Below, piece by piece: positions 1 through 8,503 of a stretch of DNA of 64,000 nt. A program made the position numbers and the translations under genes. The notes beneath the pieces are model-generated. The model saw only the letters and a list, made by a program, of their open reading frames with translations, searched no databases and was not told the DNA's origin. Source of the DNA: Agathobaculum sp. NTUH-O15-33. Its GTDB lineage: Bacteria; Bacillota; Clostridia; Oscillospirales; Butyricicoccaceae. The stretch spans positions 1 through 64,000 of the forward strand of contig NZ_CP136187.1 in NCBI RefSeq assembly GCF_033193315.1. The letters run 5' to 3'. Position 1 is the stretch's first letter. The number at the start of each line of letters is the position of its first letter.

Positions 1-1457
1 GCGTTTTACAAATATGCTTCCAGCATGAAGCCGATATGCAGGTAAGGCGCGAAGATTATATTGCGGCGATGGAAAAGCTGCATGCGCTGGAGCTTTCGGC
101 CAGCCAACGCGATTTTATGCAAAAAGCGTTATTGGAAAATAAGAACGACGTACCCAATCGCATGCTGCAAACGTTTTGCGCCGCCCTATCCGATATGTTT
201 GTCGAAGCGTTCAGAAATAATAAGGAAACGCCGGAAGACGATAGAAACGTGATACGGCAAGCGCTGAATTTGATTGCAAGAGAGGATAACATCACCCATA
301 TCCGCGACAAAGTGAAGTTTGAGATCAACACCAGCCATTTGAACCGCAGCACGTACAAAGAACGCTTTGACCGCATCACCGATCACCTGAGCCTGCCGGA
401 AATCGTTAAGATCGCAATCCAGCAATGCGATCTGATCGTGGCCTCATCCCATAGCGATAAGGCGGTCGCCGCGACCCGAAACATCAAATTGGCGCTGGAG
501 ATCATGTGCGAAGGCGCGTTTGCGACGCTGAACCGGGTGCTGACGATCGTCTCTACCTGCTGCGACCAAGCGACATGCGCTGAAATAAAAAAACTCGCGG
601 ATCGGGTCGCGCTCTATCGAATCGATAAAGAGATCGTCCTCAACGCCTCCGATTTTGGCGTTCCGCAAAACCGCATCCGCGTGGTGTTTATTGGATGCCG
701 CAACGATCAGGAGCTGATCACCCATATCCCGGGCGCTGTGCCGGACGGACAAAAGGTCACCGTAGCGGAAGCGATCGGCGATTTAAACTATATTGGCATC
801 GGCGATCATCAGCTCACGTATTCCAAAGAATTTTGGGATAAATTTACGCATAGCCCGGAAGGCTCGGTTCGCCGCGCGGTGGACGGCACGCCGCAAGCGC
901 TGGCCGGCGCAAAACCATGCCTTACGTATGCGGAATGGAGCAAGCGCGGAAGGCTCGATGCCAGAAGATTTCCCGCGCTGAAGGATCATCCCCCCGCCTA
1001 TACGGCGGCGAACGCCGCGGAAGAAATGCCGAAATGCAAAAAGCAATATGCGGAGCTGCATAACCATGAAACCTCCAAGCACAATGAAGAGGTGCAAAAC
1101 CGGTATGCCTTGATCCGGCAATACGGCGATTACGCCGTCGCGAAAAGCAAGGAACCGCAAAATCCGTTGTTGCAGACGAACAAAAGAAATTACACATGCC
1201 TGCGCGCCGACCGGCCGAGCACCACCATCGTCACGCTGGGGGATGATTTTACGCACTATGGCGCGAACCGTTCGCTGACCGTGCGGGAGATGGCGCGGCT
1301 GCAATCCTTTGACGATAGTTTTGTGTTCCAAGGCAAACGAACGACCGGCGGCGACCGCCGTAAACTGGAAACGCCGCAGTATACGCAGGTAGGCAATGCG
1401 GTGCCGCCGCTTATGGCGCGCGCGATTGCCTCTGAAATTTTGAAAAAAATAAAATAA
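1..1457 (+). CDS. C5-cytosine DNA methyltransferase, 3' part (start outside window)
   Basis: The frame is open from the first base, so the start lies upstream; the ATG at 36 is probably internal. The protein carries the late motifs of C5-cytosine methyltransferases: motif VIII (FGVPQNRIRVVF near 655-690), the TRD/motif IX stretch (RPSTTIVTLGDD, then SLTVREMARLQSF) and motif X (YTQVGNAVPPLMARAIA) near the C-terminus. Motifs I, IV (PCQ) and VI (ENV) must lie off the window. About 200 residues without methyltransferase motifs precede motif VIII, much longer than the usual VI-VIII spacing. It sits 55 bp before the MvaI/BcnI-type nuclease gene on the same strand, so the two form a type II restriction-modification pair and this enzyme should protect host DNA at the nuclease site. 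The methyltransferase remains intact while its nuclease is interrupted by the ICE. Confidence 0.88.
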   Translation, partial: VLQICFQHEADMQVRREDYIAAMEKLHALELSASQRDFMQKALLENKNDVPNRMLQTFCAALSDMFVEAFRNNKETPEDDRNVIRQALNLIAREDNITHIRDKVKFEINTSHLNRSTYKERFDRITDHLSLPEIVKIAIQQCDLIVASSHSDKAVAATRNIKLALEIMCEGAFATLNRVLTIVSTCCDQATCAEIKKLADRVALYRIDKEIVLNASDFGVPQNRIRVVFIGCRNDQELITHIPGAVPDGQKVTVAEAIGDLNYIGIGDHQLTYSKEFWDKFTHSPEGSVRRAVDGTPQALAGAKPCLTYAEWSKRGRLDARRFPALKDHPPAYTAANAAEEMPKCKKQYAELHNHETSKHNEEVQNRYALIRQYGDYAVAKSKEPQNPLLQTNKRNYTCLRADRPSTTIVTLGDDFTHYGANRSLTVREMARLQSFDDSFVFQGKRTTGGDRRKLETPQYTQVGNAVPPLMARAIASEILKKIK

Positions 1458-1512
1458 CCGGGCAAACTCCCTAGACGAAGATGCTGATAGCTTTCATGAG
1501 GAGGCGCGCAAA

Positions 1513-2605
1513 ATGATTTTTACCCCTTATCCAGATGAGATGGAGAAAATCAACCTGATCCAGCGATACAACAGCGGAGACTACGCGTTGCTTCGCTTGA
1601 CGTTCACCATGATCGACAAAAACAATCTGGATGCAAACGGATTTTTTCGGGATATCCTGCTGCAAGCGGGCATTGTCGATTATGAAGCGCTCGATCACGG
1701 CGGCAAAAACGGGAAATCGGTCACGGCCGATTTCATTTTGCCGGGTAGGGTGGATGGCGTTAAAATGAATTTTTACCGCGTTGCAAACGCGCGCGGCGAC
1801 CGGCGCTTTTCCATCGAGTCGATCCGGCAAAAGGCCAAAGATCAATGGATCAATGTAGGCGATCTGCTGTACTTAGCGTGTACAAAAGGGGGAGAGGGCC
1901 AGCCCAAAGTCATGATCATCAATCTGACGCATCATTTCCCCGCGGCGTCAGATCTGGAAGCGCGGCTGGGCGTGGATGATGTTTATCAGTATTTGGAGGA
2001 ACTTCGGCCCAAGCTGGAAAGCATTGTGCGTTCCGGCTACCACGACAACGCAAAGGGCGCGGGGAAGATATCGCCCAAGGATGTGGGCGATACGCTGGAA
2101 GCGCTGCTTGGGATTGAAACCAATAACCGTTGCGACGCCGATTATAAAGGCCGGATCGAGATCAAAGCCAAGGCGGGAAAAACGCTGGATACCTTATTTA
2201 CGCTCCGGCCGTGCTTTGAAGGCACGCCGATCGCGGCGTACGAGCCGAACGACCGCCAGCGCGTATCGGCCTTTGCCCGGTATTACGGATACGAATCCAG
2301 CAAGCATCCCGGCGCGAAAAGCCTTTATATCACAATAGGCTCCGAGGCGGCCCCACAGAACACACAGGGCTTTTACTTAGAGGTAAACGAAGAGGACCGG
2401 CGCGTGGAACTGCGCAGGACGCATGCGGCGGCGAAGAAGAGTGAACTCACGGCATTCTGGACGTTTTCGGCACTCAAAGAGGAACTATACCGCAAACATC
2501 CCGCCACGCTTTGGGTCGCGGGCAAGGCCCGCATGCACGGAAAAATCGCGCAATTCCAATACGAAAAAATACTGTTTTCCAGATCGCCGCAGTTTACCAC
2601 ATTGA
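1513..2605 (+). pseudogene. MvaI/BcnI-type restriction endonuclease, N-terminal 364 codons, interrupted by ICE
   Basis: The ATG at 1513 follows a GAGGAGG ribosome site. The stretch DVGDTLEALLGI followed by D210, E216 and K218 (DYKGRIEIKAK) matches the catalytic core of MvaI/BcnI-like nucleases, which cut CCNGG-type sites. The frame runs on past the element junction for four foreign codons and stops at 2619 (ending LNKCC). The family's expected C-terminal block is missing here and is found in frame at 55855-56001. Joining the parts at CACATTGA gives a 412-residue protein reading FTTLIKEGVVTYDWRGY across the join. The gene is therefore split by the 53 kb element rather than decayed, and excision should restore it. 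The truncated product is probably inactive. Confidence 0.9.
2598..2605. other. attL core CACATTGA
   Basis: The 8 bp CACATTGA at the left junction recurs at 55848-55855. Left of it is restriction-endonuclease coding sequence; right of it the element begins and the nuclease frame soon stops. Just inside the element, 2612-2630 reads, on the minus strand, CATACC-N6-TAACAAC, an arm that mirrors one at the right end. The integrase gene begins 38 bp further in. The exact crossover dinucleotide cannot be read from sequence alone. Confidence 0.88.
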
Positions 2606-2642
2606 ACAAGTGTTGTTAAGGAAAGGTATGTAATGTTGTCGG

Positions 2643-4283
2643 CTATTCGTCAAGGGAGCCGACAAACTTGTAAACGATTTTTATGTCCTGCTGCTTTTTT
2701 CCGTCGATGACTTTGCGTTCACCGATCTCGATGTGGTCGATCAGTTCCTCTAAAAGCTCCCGGTCGATGGTCTTTAAGCCGAGGCAGTTTCGGATCAGCT
2801 TCGTCCACTTGGCGATGTCTAAAAACTTCTTTTGGATGGCCGCCTGTTTCTTCTCCAGTTCCGCCAGCCGTTCCCCGGCTTGCTGACGCTCCTGATTGTA
2901 ATTGATCATCAGCAGGTCGAAGCTGTTCTCTGAAATCTTCCGCAGCACCTTATCCTCATAAAGGGTGGCAAATTTGCCGTCCAACTCCGCCAGCCGTTTT
3001 TTAAGCCCCATGATTTCCTGCTCCAGAAACCGCACGTCCGGCAGGTCGGTGCTGACTCGTTTCTGTAGTTCCTCCCGCACCTGCTGTTCGTCGCATTGTA
3101 CCCGCGCGGCGTGTTTTTCCAAGTCCGCCCTTATCAGTTCGATGAGGCCCAGCTCGTAGATGGTGTGGCTGGAGCAGGCGGCTCTGCCGGTCTGGTAGTA
3201 AAGCGGGCAGTGGTAGGAGCGGTATTTAACCACCGTGCCGTTTTTGCGGCGTTGGCTCTCCGTGTTGCAGGTGAGCTTGCTGCCGCAGTCCGCGCACACG
3301 AGCAGGCTGGAGAAAAGGCTAAGCTGCGGGGCGGAAACCTTTATTGATTTCTTCAGGTCGATCTGCTGCACCGCGTCCCATGTGGTCTGGTCGATGATGG
3401 CCTCATGGATGTTCTCGTGGCGTATCCATTCGTCCTCGTCTTTTCTGATCTGCGTTTTGTCCTTGTAGGAGACTGTGCCGGTCACCATCTGTGTCAGGTG
3501 GCCGAGGTACACGTCGTTGCGCAGGATCGTTTTGACGGTGGCGTCGCGCCAGAGGTTGTAAGCCCCCTTGGCGTTCTCCTTGCCGTTTCGCCGGTTCCAG
3601 TAGGCCCTCGGCGGCAGGATGCCCTCGGTGTTGAGCTGGCGGGCGATGGCGGCGAACCCTGTGTTCTGGAGCCGCAGGCTGTAAATTTTCCGCACCACTC
3701 CGGCGGCGTATTCATCAATGATCAGCCGGTGCTTATCCTCCGGGCTTTTCTGGTAGCCGTATGGCACATAGGCCATCAGGCATTCCCCGTTTTCCGCTTT
3801 GCTCCGCAGGACGGCCTTGATTTTCCGGCTGATGTCTTTGAGGTAAAAATCACCGAGCAGGGAGAGGAGTGGCAGCGCGTCGCCGTCCTCCTGTTCGGAG
3901 TCGATGCCGTCCGACAGGGCCACGAACCGGCAGCCGATGGAGGGCAGCACCTCGTCGGTGTAGTAGCCGATACCGACCGAGTCCCTGCCAAACCGGGAGA
4001 GATCTTTGACCAGAATCAGGTTGATGCGCCCGTCCTTGGCGTCCTCGATCATGCGCTGGAAGCCGGGGCGCTCGAAGTTGCCTCCGCTGTAGCCGTCATC
4101 CGTGTATACCTGCCGGATAATCCAGCCCTGTTCCTTGGCGTATTCGGTGAGGATGGAAACCTGATGCTCGATGCTTAAGGAGGCGGTGACCGGACGGCTG
4201 ACCTCGCCCGCTGCTTTTAAATCCTCTTTGCTGAGCCTGCCGTAAATGCCGACCTCATACAGCCTGCTTTGTGATGCCATCAT
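2643..4283 (-). CDS. Large serine recombinase (integrase candidate 1)
   Basis: The protein has 546 residues. The N-terminal resolvase domain has Y-G-R-L-S with catalytic Ser18, and VKDLSRFGRD further in. A central recombinase domain follows, then a Cys-rich zinc-ribbon segment (LVCADCGSKLTC, then YHCPLY) and a long coiled-coil tail, the standard plan of large serine integrases and TnpX-like transposases. Its stop codon is 38 bp from the attL core, the usual position for an integrase. Its start overlaps the stop of the 87-residue upstream gene in an ATGA, so the two are translationally coupled. It probably cuts and rejoins attP and the host site in the nuclease gene, alone or with the second recombinase upstream. 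Which of the two acts in integration cannot be told from sequence. Confidence 0.93.
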   Translation of the reverse strand: MMASQSRLYEVGIYGRLSKEDLKAAGEVSRPVTASLSIEHQVSILTEYAKEQGWIIRQVYTDDGYSGGNFERPGFQRMIEDAKDGRINLILVKDLSRFGRDSVGIGYYTDEVLPSIGCRFVALSDGIDSEQEDGDALPLLSLLGDFYLKDISRKIKAVLRSKAENGECLMAYVPYGYQKSPEDKHRLIIDEYAAGVVRKIYSLRLQNTGFAAIARQLNTEGILPPRAYWNRRNGKENAKGAYNLWRDATVKTILRNDVYLGHLTQMVTGTVSYKDKTQIRKDEDEWIRHENIHEAIIDQTTWDAVQQIDLKKSIKVSAPQLSLFSSLLVCADCGSKLTCNTESQRRKNGTVVKYRSYHCPLYYQTGRAACSSHTIYELGLIELIRADLEKHAARVQCDEQQVREELQKRVSTDLPDVRFLEQEIMGLKKRLAELDGKFATLYEDKVLRKISENSFDLLMINYNQERQQAGERLAELEKKQAAIQKKFLDIAKWTKLIRNCLGLKTIDRELLEELIDHIEIGERKVIDGKKQQDIKIVYKFVGSLDE

Positions 4284-4543
4284 CCGTTGCCACCGTCCTT
4301 TCCGCGAACCGCACTCTTGCGGCGCAGATTTTCTGGCAGCCTTATCTTTTGAAATTCGGGGTGTCTAAGGCTCTCCGCACAGCACTCTTTTGCTTGACGA
4401 ATACTCCAGTCATGATTCCCGGCGCAGTCGGTCAGGAGAGAAATCTGATTCCCAATGCTGACGTCGGAAGCCGGTTCTATATTTTCTTTACCGAGTCTGC
4501 AGTAAACCGCGACCCTATACGGCCTGTTTTGTAATGCGCTCAT
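4280..4543 (-). CDS. Degenerate mini serine recombinase lacking the catalytic serine
   Basis: This 87-residue protein aligns with only the first ~60 residues of the neighbouring recombinases (VAVYCRLGKE, then SIGNQISLLTD). The position of the nucleophilic serine is glycine (YCRLG instead of YCRLS), and the recombinase and zinc-ribbon domains are absent. The sequence AAAGGACGGTGG before its start recurs before the start of the downstream recombinase, which suggests origin by duplication and internal deletion. It overlaps the upstream recombinase by 29 bp and the downstream one by ATGA. It cannot catalyse strand exchange; it may be a remnant, a translational link or a regulatory partner. Confidence 0.7.
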   Translation of the reverse strand: MSALQNRPYRVAVYCRLGKENIEPASDVSIGNQISLLTDCAGNHDWSIRQAKECCAESLRHPEFQKIRLPENLRRKSAVRGKDGGNG

Positions 4544-6200
4544 TGGCTTCCACCGTCCTTTCCTCCAGCCGCACTCCGCTGATGTCGCCCACCATCCGGT
4601 AAACGATTTTGATGTCGCGGAGCTTCTGGCCGTTTATCACCTGTGTTTCCCCGACCTCGATGCGGTCGATCAGTTCCAGCAGGATGTCCTGACTGAGTTC
4701 TTCCAGAAAAACATATTTTTTAATGGTGCCAGCCCACGTCTGCACGTCGCAGACGTTGCGCTTGGCCTCCCGCAGCCGCTTCTGCATATCGCTGATGCTG
4801 TCGCGGCGCTCCTGCTGTTCCTTGTCGTACTTTTCCATCAGGCCCTGAAAGATGCCCTCCGGGATAGCGTTCTTCAGCCGATCCTCGTATAAGTTCTGGA
4901 TCAGCGTCCCTAAATCGGACAGCCGGGTTTCGTTCATCTGGATTTCCCGCTCATACAGGCTGATCTGGTCGCTGTTTTCCCGGTCTTTCTCCCGCAGGAT
5001 GCGGCGGATCAGTTCTTCCTCGTCGTACTGCACCATCCGGGCCTTTTCCCGGATTTCCTCAACCGCGATGGCAGTGAGCACCTTTTCGCTGATGGAGTGG
5101 GTGGTGCAGGCGGTCTTGCCGCTGCGGGAGTAATTGCCGCACAGGAAGGAAACGTACTTGTAATCGGAGCCGTCCTTGTGCTTGCCCCGCTCCACCTGCG
5201 CCCGCATCTTGAAGCCGCAGTCGGCGCAGTAGACAAGGCCGGTGAATATGCTGGTCTGGCCGTCCGATTTCTGCCTGCGGGTGCGGTATTTCTTCTCGTC
5301 CATGTCGCACACCTGATTCCAGACGGCGATGCTGATGAGCGGCTCGTGGGTTCCCTCCACCCGTATCCAGTCCTCCTGATCCTTTTGGACGAGCTTTCTG
5401 GATTTGTAGGAGAGGGTGCCGACCTTGCCCTGCACCATGTTCCCGATGTAGACCTCGCTGCGCAGGATTTTCTGGATCGTGGTGGCGTTCCAGAGGCTGT
5501 TTTCATTCTTGGGGTTCTTGGCCTTTTTCCTCTGGTAGTAGACCTCCCGTGGAGGCGGGATGTGCTCCGCGTTGAACTGGGTTGCGATGGAGCGGAAGCT
5601 CTTTCCCTCACAGCGCAGCTTGAACATACGGCGCACCGTGGGCGCGGTTTCCTCGTCGATGACCAGCAGATGCTTGTCATCCTCGCTCCTGCGGTAGCCG
5701 AAGGGAGCGTAGGTTCCGAGGAACTGCCCCTGCTCGGCGCAGGCTTTGCGGACGCTCTTGACCTTGCGGCTGGTGTCACGCGAATGGAACTCGTTAAAAA
5801 GATTCAAAAATCCCATCAGGTCGTTGTTGTTGCTGTCCCGATCCAGCGTGTCGATGTTGTTGTTCACCGCCACGAACCGGCAGCCGAAGGCGGGGAGTAT
5901 CTGCTCCGTGAACTGGCCGACGAGCACATGGTTCCTGCCGAGTCGGCTTAAGTCCTTGACGATGACGAGGTTGATCCGTCCGTCCTTGATGTCCGCCAGC
6001 ATACGCTGGAACGCGGGGCGGTCGAAATTGGTTCCTGAGTATCCATCGTCACAGTAGGTTTCGACGAGCACCCATCCCTGTTTCTTCACATATTTGGTGA
6101 GCAGTGATTTCTGGTTTTCGATGCTGACCGATTCTCCAGACCGCTCATCCTCGTTGCTGAGTCTGACATAGATGCCGACGTAGTATGTTTTGTTCTTCAT
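4515..6200 (-). CDS. Large serine recombinase (integrase candidate 2)
   Basis: The protein has 561 residues, with YVRLS giving catalytic Ser15 and VKDLSRLGRN in the resolvase domain. A recombinase domain follows, then the zinc-ribbon Cys pairs (VYCADCGFKM and later FLCGNY), and a charged coiled-coil C-terminus. Its plan matches the downstream recombinase, but the sequences are only distantly similar, so this is not a recent copy. A GGGAGG ribosome site precedes the ATG. Paired large serine recombinases at an ICE end are known in Clostridia; the two may act together or divide integration and excision. This is the first gene of a three-gene overlapping recombinase operon. Confidence 0.93.
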   Translation of the reverse strand: MKNKTYYVGIYVRLSNEDERSGESVSIENQKSLLTKYVKKQGWVLVETYCDDGYSGTNFDRPAFQRMLADIKDGRINLVIVKDLSRLGRNHVLVGQFTEQILPAFGCRFVAVNNNIDTLDRDSNNNDLMGFLNLFNEFHSRDTSRKVKSVRKACAEQGQFLGTYAPFGYRRSEDDKHLLVIDEETAPTVRRMFKLRCEGKSFRSIATQFNAEHIPPPREVYYQRKKAKNPKNENSLWNATTIQKILRSEVYIGNMVQGKVGTLSYKSRKLVQKDQEDWIRVEGTHEPLISIAVWNQVCDMDEKKYRTRRQKSDGQTSIFTGLVYCADCGFKMRAQVERGKHKDGSDYKYVSFLCGNYSRSGKTACTTHSISEKVLTAIAVEEIREKARMVQYDEEELIRRILREKDRENSDQISLYEREIQMNETRLSDLGTLIQNLYEDRLKNAIPEGIFQGLMEKYDKEQQERRDSISDMQKRLREAKRNVCDVQTWAGTIKKYVFLEELSQDILLELIDRIEVGETQVINGQKLRDIKIVYRMVGDISGVRLEERTVEANERITKQAV

Positions 6201-6351
6201 CCTTATTTAACCTCCCGATGTCCAGTTTCCATACTGTGCGCGGCATACTCTTTTAGCGCCGGGCGTCCTTGGCGTGGGCTTCCCGGTACATCACACATTA
6301 CCGCATCAGTTTGGAGAAAGCAAGCGGAGAAACGACAAATTTTCCCCACGG

Positions 6352-6582
6352 TTATCCATTTAAGGCCGCGCGGCTCCCGCGCTGGATTTCACTGAGCACC
6401 CTGCGCACCGCGAGCTGCTCCAACGTGCCTCCAAGCTCCTTTTCTCCGGTGTAAACGCTGGTCACCCGGTACAGGGTGCCGCCGATCTGTTTCTCCCTGT
6501 AGCTGGTCGTTTCCGGGGCCAGACGGTCTGTTTCCACTTTTCTTGTCAATGGTGATCCCTCCAGACATTGCAAATGGCGCAT
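6352..6582 (-). CDS. TnpW-like transposon-encoded small protein
   Basis: This 76-residue protein contains the pattern IGGTLYRVTSVYTGEKELGGTLEQL, typical of the small TnpW family found beside TnpX-type serine recombinases. It has no signal peptide or transmembrane segment. It lies 151 bp upstream of the recombinase operon on the same strand. The biochemical role of TnpW is not established; a part in recombination or its control is inferred from location only. Confidence 0.65.
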   Translation of the reverse strand: MRHLQCLEGSPLTRKVETDRLAPETTSYREKQIGGTLYRVTSVYTGEKELGGTLEQLAVRRVLSEIQRGSRAALNG

Positions 6583-6653
6583 AGCATTCCTCCCTCTATG
6601 TTTATGACCGCACGGATTGTCCTCTTGCCTCTTTCCGTGAATGGTGAAACCGC

Positions 6654-7043
6654 CTATTTCATCTCCATATGAGAAAGGGCGTCCCGGATCACTTTCTGAA
6701 AAGTGAAATCCAGAACGCCCTCCATCGGCGAACAGGTCTGAACCCCCATCCGGCTGAGCTGCTCCAGATACTCCATCGTCTGGCAGGTATCCCTGCCGAT
6801 GCGCGAAATATCCCGAACAATCAGCACATCCATCCGTCCGTTCCTCGCCGCCTCCGTGACTTCGTTCAGACCGGGACGGTTCCTATTCAGCCCGCTGGCC
6901 TGATCCTGCGAGCTGCCCGTTACCTCAAAGCCCATCTGCTCCGCATAATCCATGAGCTGTTGGCGCTGGCGCTTCAGCGCCCCGTGCAGATCCTCCGGCG
7001 CGTCGATCCGGCAGTAAATCCAAGCGCGTTTTGCTTGCTCCAT
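6654..7043 (-). CDS. Resolvase-fold small recombinase-like protein (Ser replaced by Asp)
   Basis: This protein of about 130 residues consists of a resolvase N-terminal domain alone. VIVRDISRIGRDT-type residues (DVLIVRDISRIGRD) are present, but the catalytic position reads Y-C-R-I-D, with aspartate instead of serine, and no DNA-binding helix-turn-helix or recombinase domain follows. I place the start at the ATG of MEQAKRAW (7043), which follows a GGAGG site; an upstream ATG at 7064 overlaps the mazF-like gene. It is unlikely to be an active recombinase and may be a DNA-binding or regulatory relative. Confidence 0.75.
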   Translation of the reverse strand: MEQAKRAWIYCRIDAPEDLHGALKRQRQQLMDYAEQMGFEVTGSSQDQASGLNRNRPGLNEVTEAARNGRMDVLIVRDISRIGRDTCQTMEYLEQLSRMGVQTCSPMEGVLDFTFQKVIRDALSHMEMK

Positions 7044-7056
7044 TTTTTCTGACCTC

Positions 7057-7443
7057 CTATCCAAGAGATAGACACATCTGCTGAACAGGTTCCCCGGTCA
7101 GCTCCATGCCGAAGCTGACCGCCAGTCCCTGATTCACGGCACACATGATGCCACTATCCAGATGGCCTATGTATTCGCGCAGCCGGGAGCGGTCGATGGT
7201 GCGCACCTGCTCCAGTAGCACAGTGGAACTGCGGCGCAGGCCGCATTCCGTCCCGCCGATGGCCACATGGGTGGGCAGGGGATTCTTATTGGCGCGGCTG
7301 GTCACCGCCGCCGCAATCACGGTGGGGCTGTGGCGGTTGCCGATATCGTTTTGTATGATGAGCACCGGCCTGACGCCGCCCTGCTCGCTTCCAATCACCG
7401 GCGTTAAGTCGGCGTAGAACAGATCGCCTTTTCTGATTCGCAT
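7057..7443 (-). CDS. mazF: MazF/PemK-family endoribonuclease-like protein
   Basis: The 128 residues match the PemK/MazF fold: an N-terminal RKGDLFYADLTPVIGSEQGGVRPVLI, then a conserved threonine/serine segment (VIAAAVTSR) and VLLEQVRTIDRSRL. MazF toxins cut mRNA at short sequences and are held by a MazE antitoxin. The ribosome site AAAGGAGG is strong. No MazE-like gene precedes it; the gap upstream (7444-8092) contains no convincing small antitoxin gene. The downstream resolvase-like gene follows directly, so a partner could be that protein, an AbrB/MazE-type protein elsewhere in the element (51.1-51.8 kb), or none. Confidence 0.85.
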   Translation of the reverse strand: MRIRKGDLFYADLTPVIGSEQGGVRPVLIIQNDIGNRHSPTVIAAAVTSRANKNPLPTHVAIGGTECGLRRSSTVLLEQVRTIDRSRLREYIGHLDSGIMCAVNQGLAVSFGMELTGEPVQQMCLSLG

Positions 7444-8092
7444 ATCGTATCCCTCCTTTGGGTGTCTGTGCTTTCATGGCACATGGATGGCGGCGGACGC
7501 CATTGGGTATCATCTTTTAGAGACTTGGTCGCCTGTATGAGCGCCCGCCGCCGTAGTATCTGACATGAAAGTCTTGCTTGTTCTTCGTTTTCGCTTGCTC
7601 CTATTCGACACTACTTCCCGGAGCGCGGGGCCGGATTGCCCCACATGGGCAGTCAGCACAGGCGGGCCGTGGTTCACGCCGCGTTCATACGGCGTCGGCC
7701 CTCATGGGAATCTCACCCCTCCGAGGTTCTCCCGGAGCCGCCCTCATTGCGTGATCCCGCTGGCGCGGGGCTGTGACTGGACGGAAGTATCATTATGGGC
7801 TGTTCAGGTCTTGGCGGAACGATCCACCACGGATCGCTTTTGGAACGGACGCTTCTCGCTCGGCACCTTTGATGCTATCGTTTTGATGGACGGGCAGAGC
7901 CTGTCCACAGGTGGTCTTGGCGCGTTCTTCCATGCCGCTTTTCGGTTTCCCGCTGAACAGCGAATGTACCTGTGCTGCTGGATATGACCGCCTGTCGGCG
8001 GTATTTATCAAAGTACAGAGGAGGGAAATAATCCCCCTCACTTCTATAAAGGAATTTCTGACGGGGTTGAGCGGAACTTTTTTGAAATTTTT
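7444..8092. other. 649-bp stretch without a convincing gene; many hairpins
   Basis: The longest minus-strand frame (7793-8041, 82 codons) has no family I recognise and no strong ribosome site, and plus-strand frames look incidental. The DNA holds several short inverted repeats, for example GCCGCGTTCATACGGC near 7678-7693, CTCCGAGGTTCTCCCGGAG near 7719-7737 and GGACGGGCAGAGCCTGTCC near 7889-7907. This is more structure than expected for a plain leader between the sigma-like gene and mazF, so a structured RNA is possible. Confidence 0.5.
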
Positions 8093-8503
8093 TCAGCTCT
8101 CCATCTGACGGCGCAGCTTGGCGAGGATTTTCCGCTTCCGGTCGTTGATGGTTTTCTGCGGCACGGCGATCATGGCGGACAGTTCCCGCTCGCTTTTGCC
8201 GTTGTAGAACAGTTCGTGGATCAGCAGCCGTTCCTCCACGGTGAGAGTCCGCAGGGCGCGGAGGAGCTGCTGCTCCTGCTCCAAAAGCACCAGCCTGTCC
8301 ACAAAATCAGGAACAGCGCCGGGCCGGTACTCCACATTCACGCCGTTCTCCTGAAACCGTTCCAGAGAGTATTCGTTATCCGTGATGAGCTTGCGCTGGT
8401 AACGCTCGGCCTCACGGGCCTGATGATAGGCGTGGTAGACAGCCCCGCTGACCTCCACGCGCTGACGCTTCACAACAATCGTATAAATTTTTTCTTCTGC
8501 CAT
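8093..8503 (-). CDS. Sigma-70 region 4-like regulatory protein
   Basis: I choose the ATG at 8503 because CAAGGAGG lies 8 bases upstream; the longer frame to 8629 is unlikely to be translated. The 136-residue product ends in a helix-turn-helix of sigma region 4 type: LRTLTVEERLLIHELFYNGKSERELSAMIAVPQKTINDRKRKILAKLRR. The first half (VEVSGAVYHAYHQAREAERYQRK) matches small ICE-borne sigma-like proteins rather than a full sigma factor. It probably acts as a transcription regulator of element genes. It lies at the edge of the cargo block and faces the recombination module. Confidence 0.75.
   Translation of the reverse strand: MAEEKIYTIVVKRQRVEVSGAVYHAYHQAREAERYQRKLITDNEYSLERFQENGVNVEYRPGAVPDFVDRLVLLEQEQQLLRALRTLTVEERLLIHELFYNGKSERELSAMIAVPQKTINDRKRKILAKLRRQMES

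Noticed and set aside
2598..2605. tRNA gene as integration site
   Set aside because: No tRNA-like sequence at either end; both flanks are nuclease coding sequence.
3405..4178. 257-codon plus-strand frame opposite the recombinase gene
   Set aside because: Mirror frame of a GC-rich gene with no start site or homology.
5097..5951. 284-codon plus-strand frame opposite the second recombinase
   Set aside because: Shadow frame of a confirmed gene on the other strand.
7565..7987. 140-codon plus-strand frame
   Set aside because: No family, no ribosome site, and it lies in hairpin-rich DNA; treated as chance.
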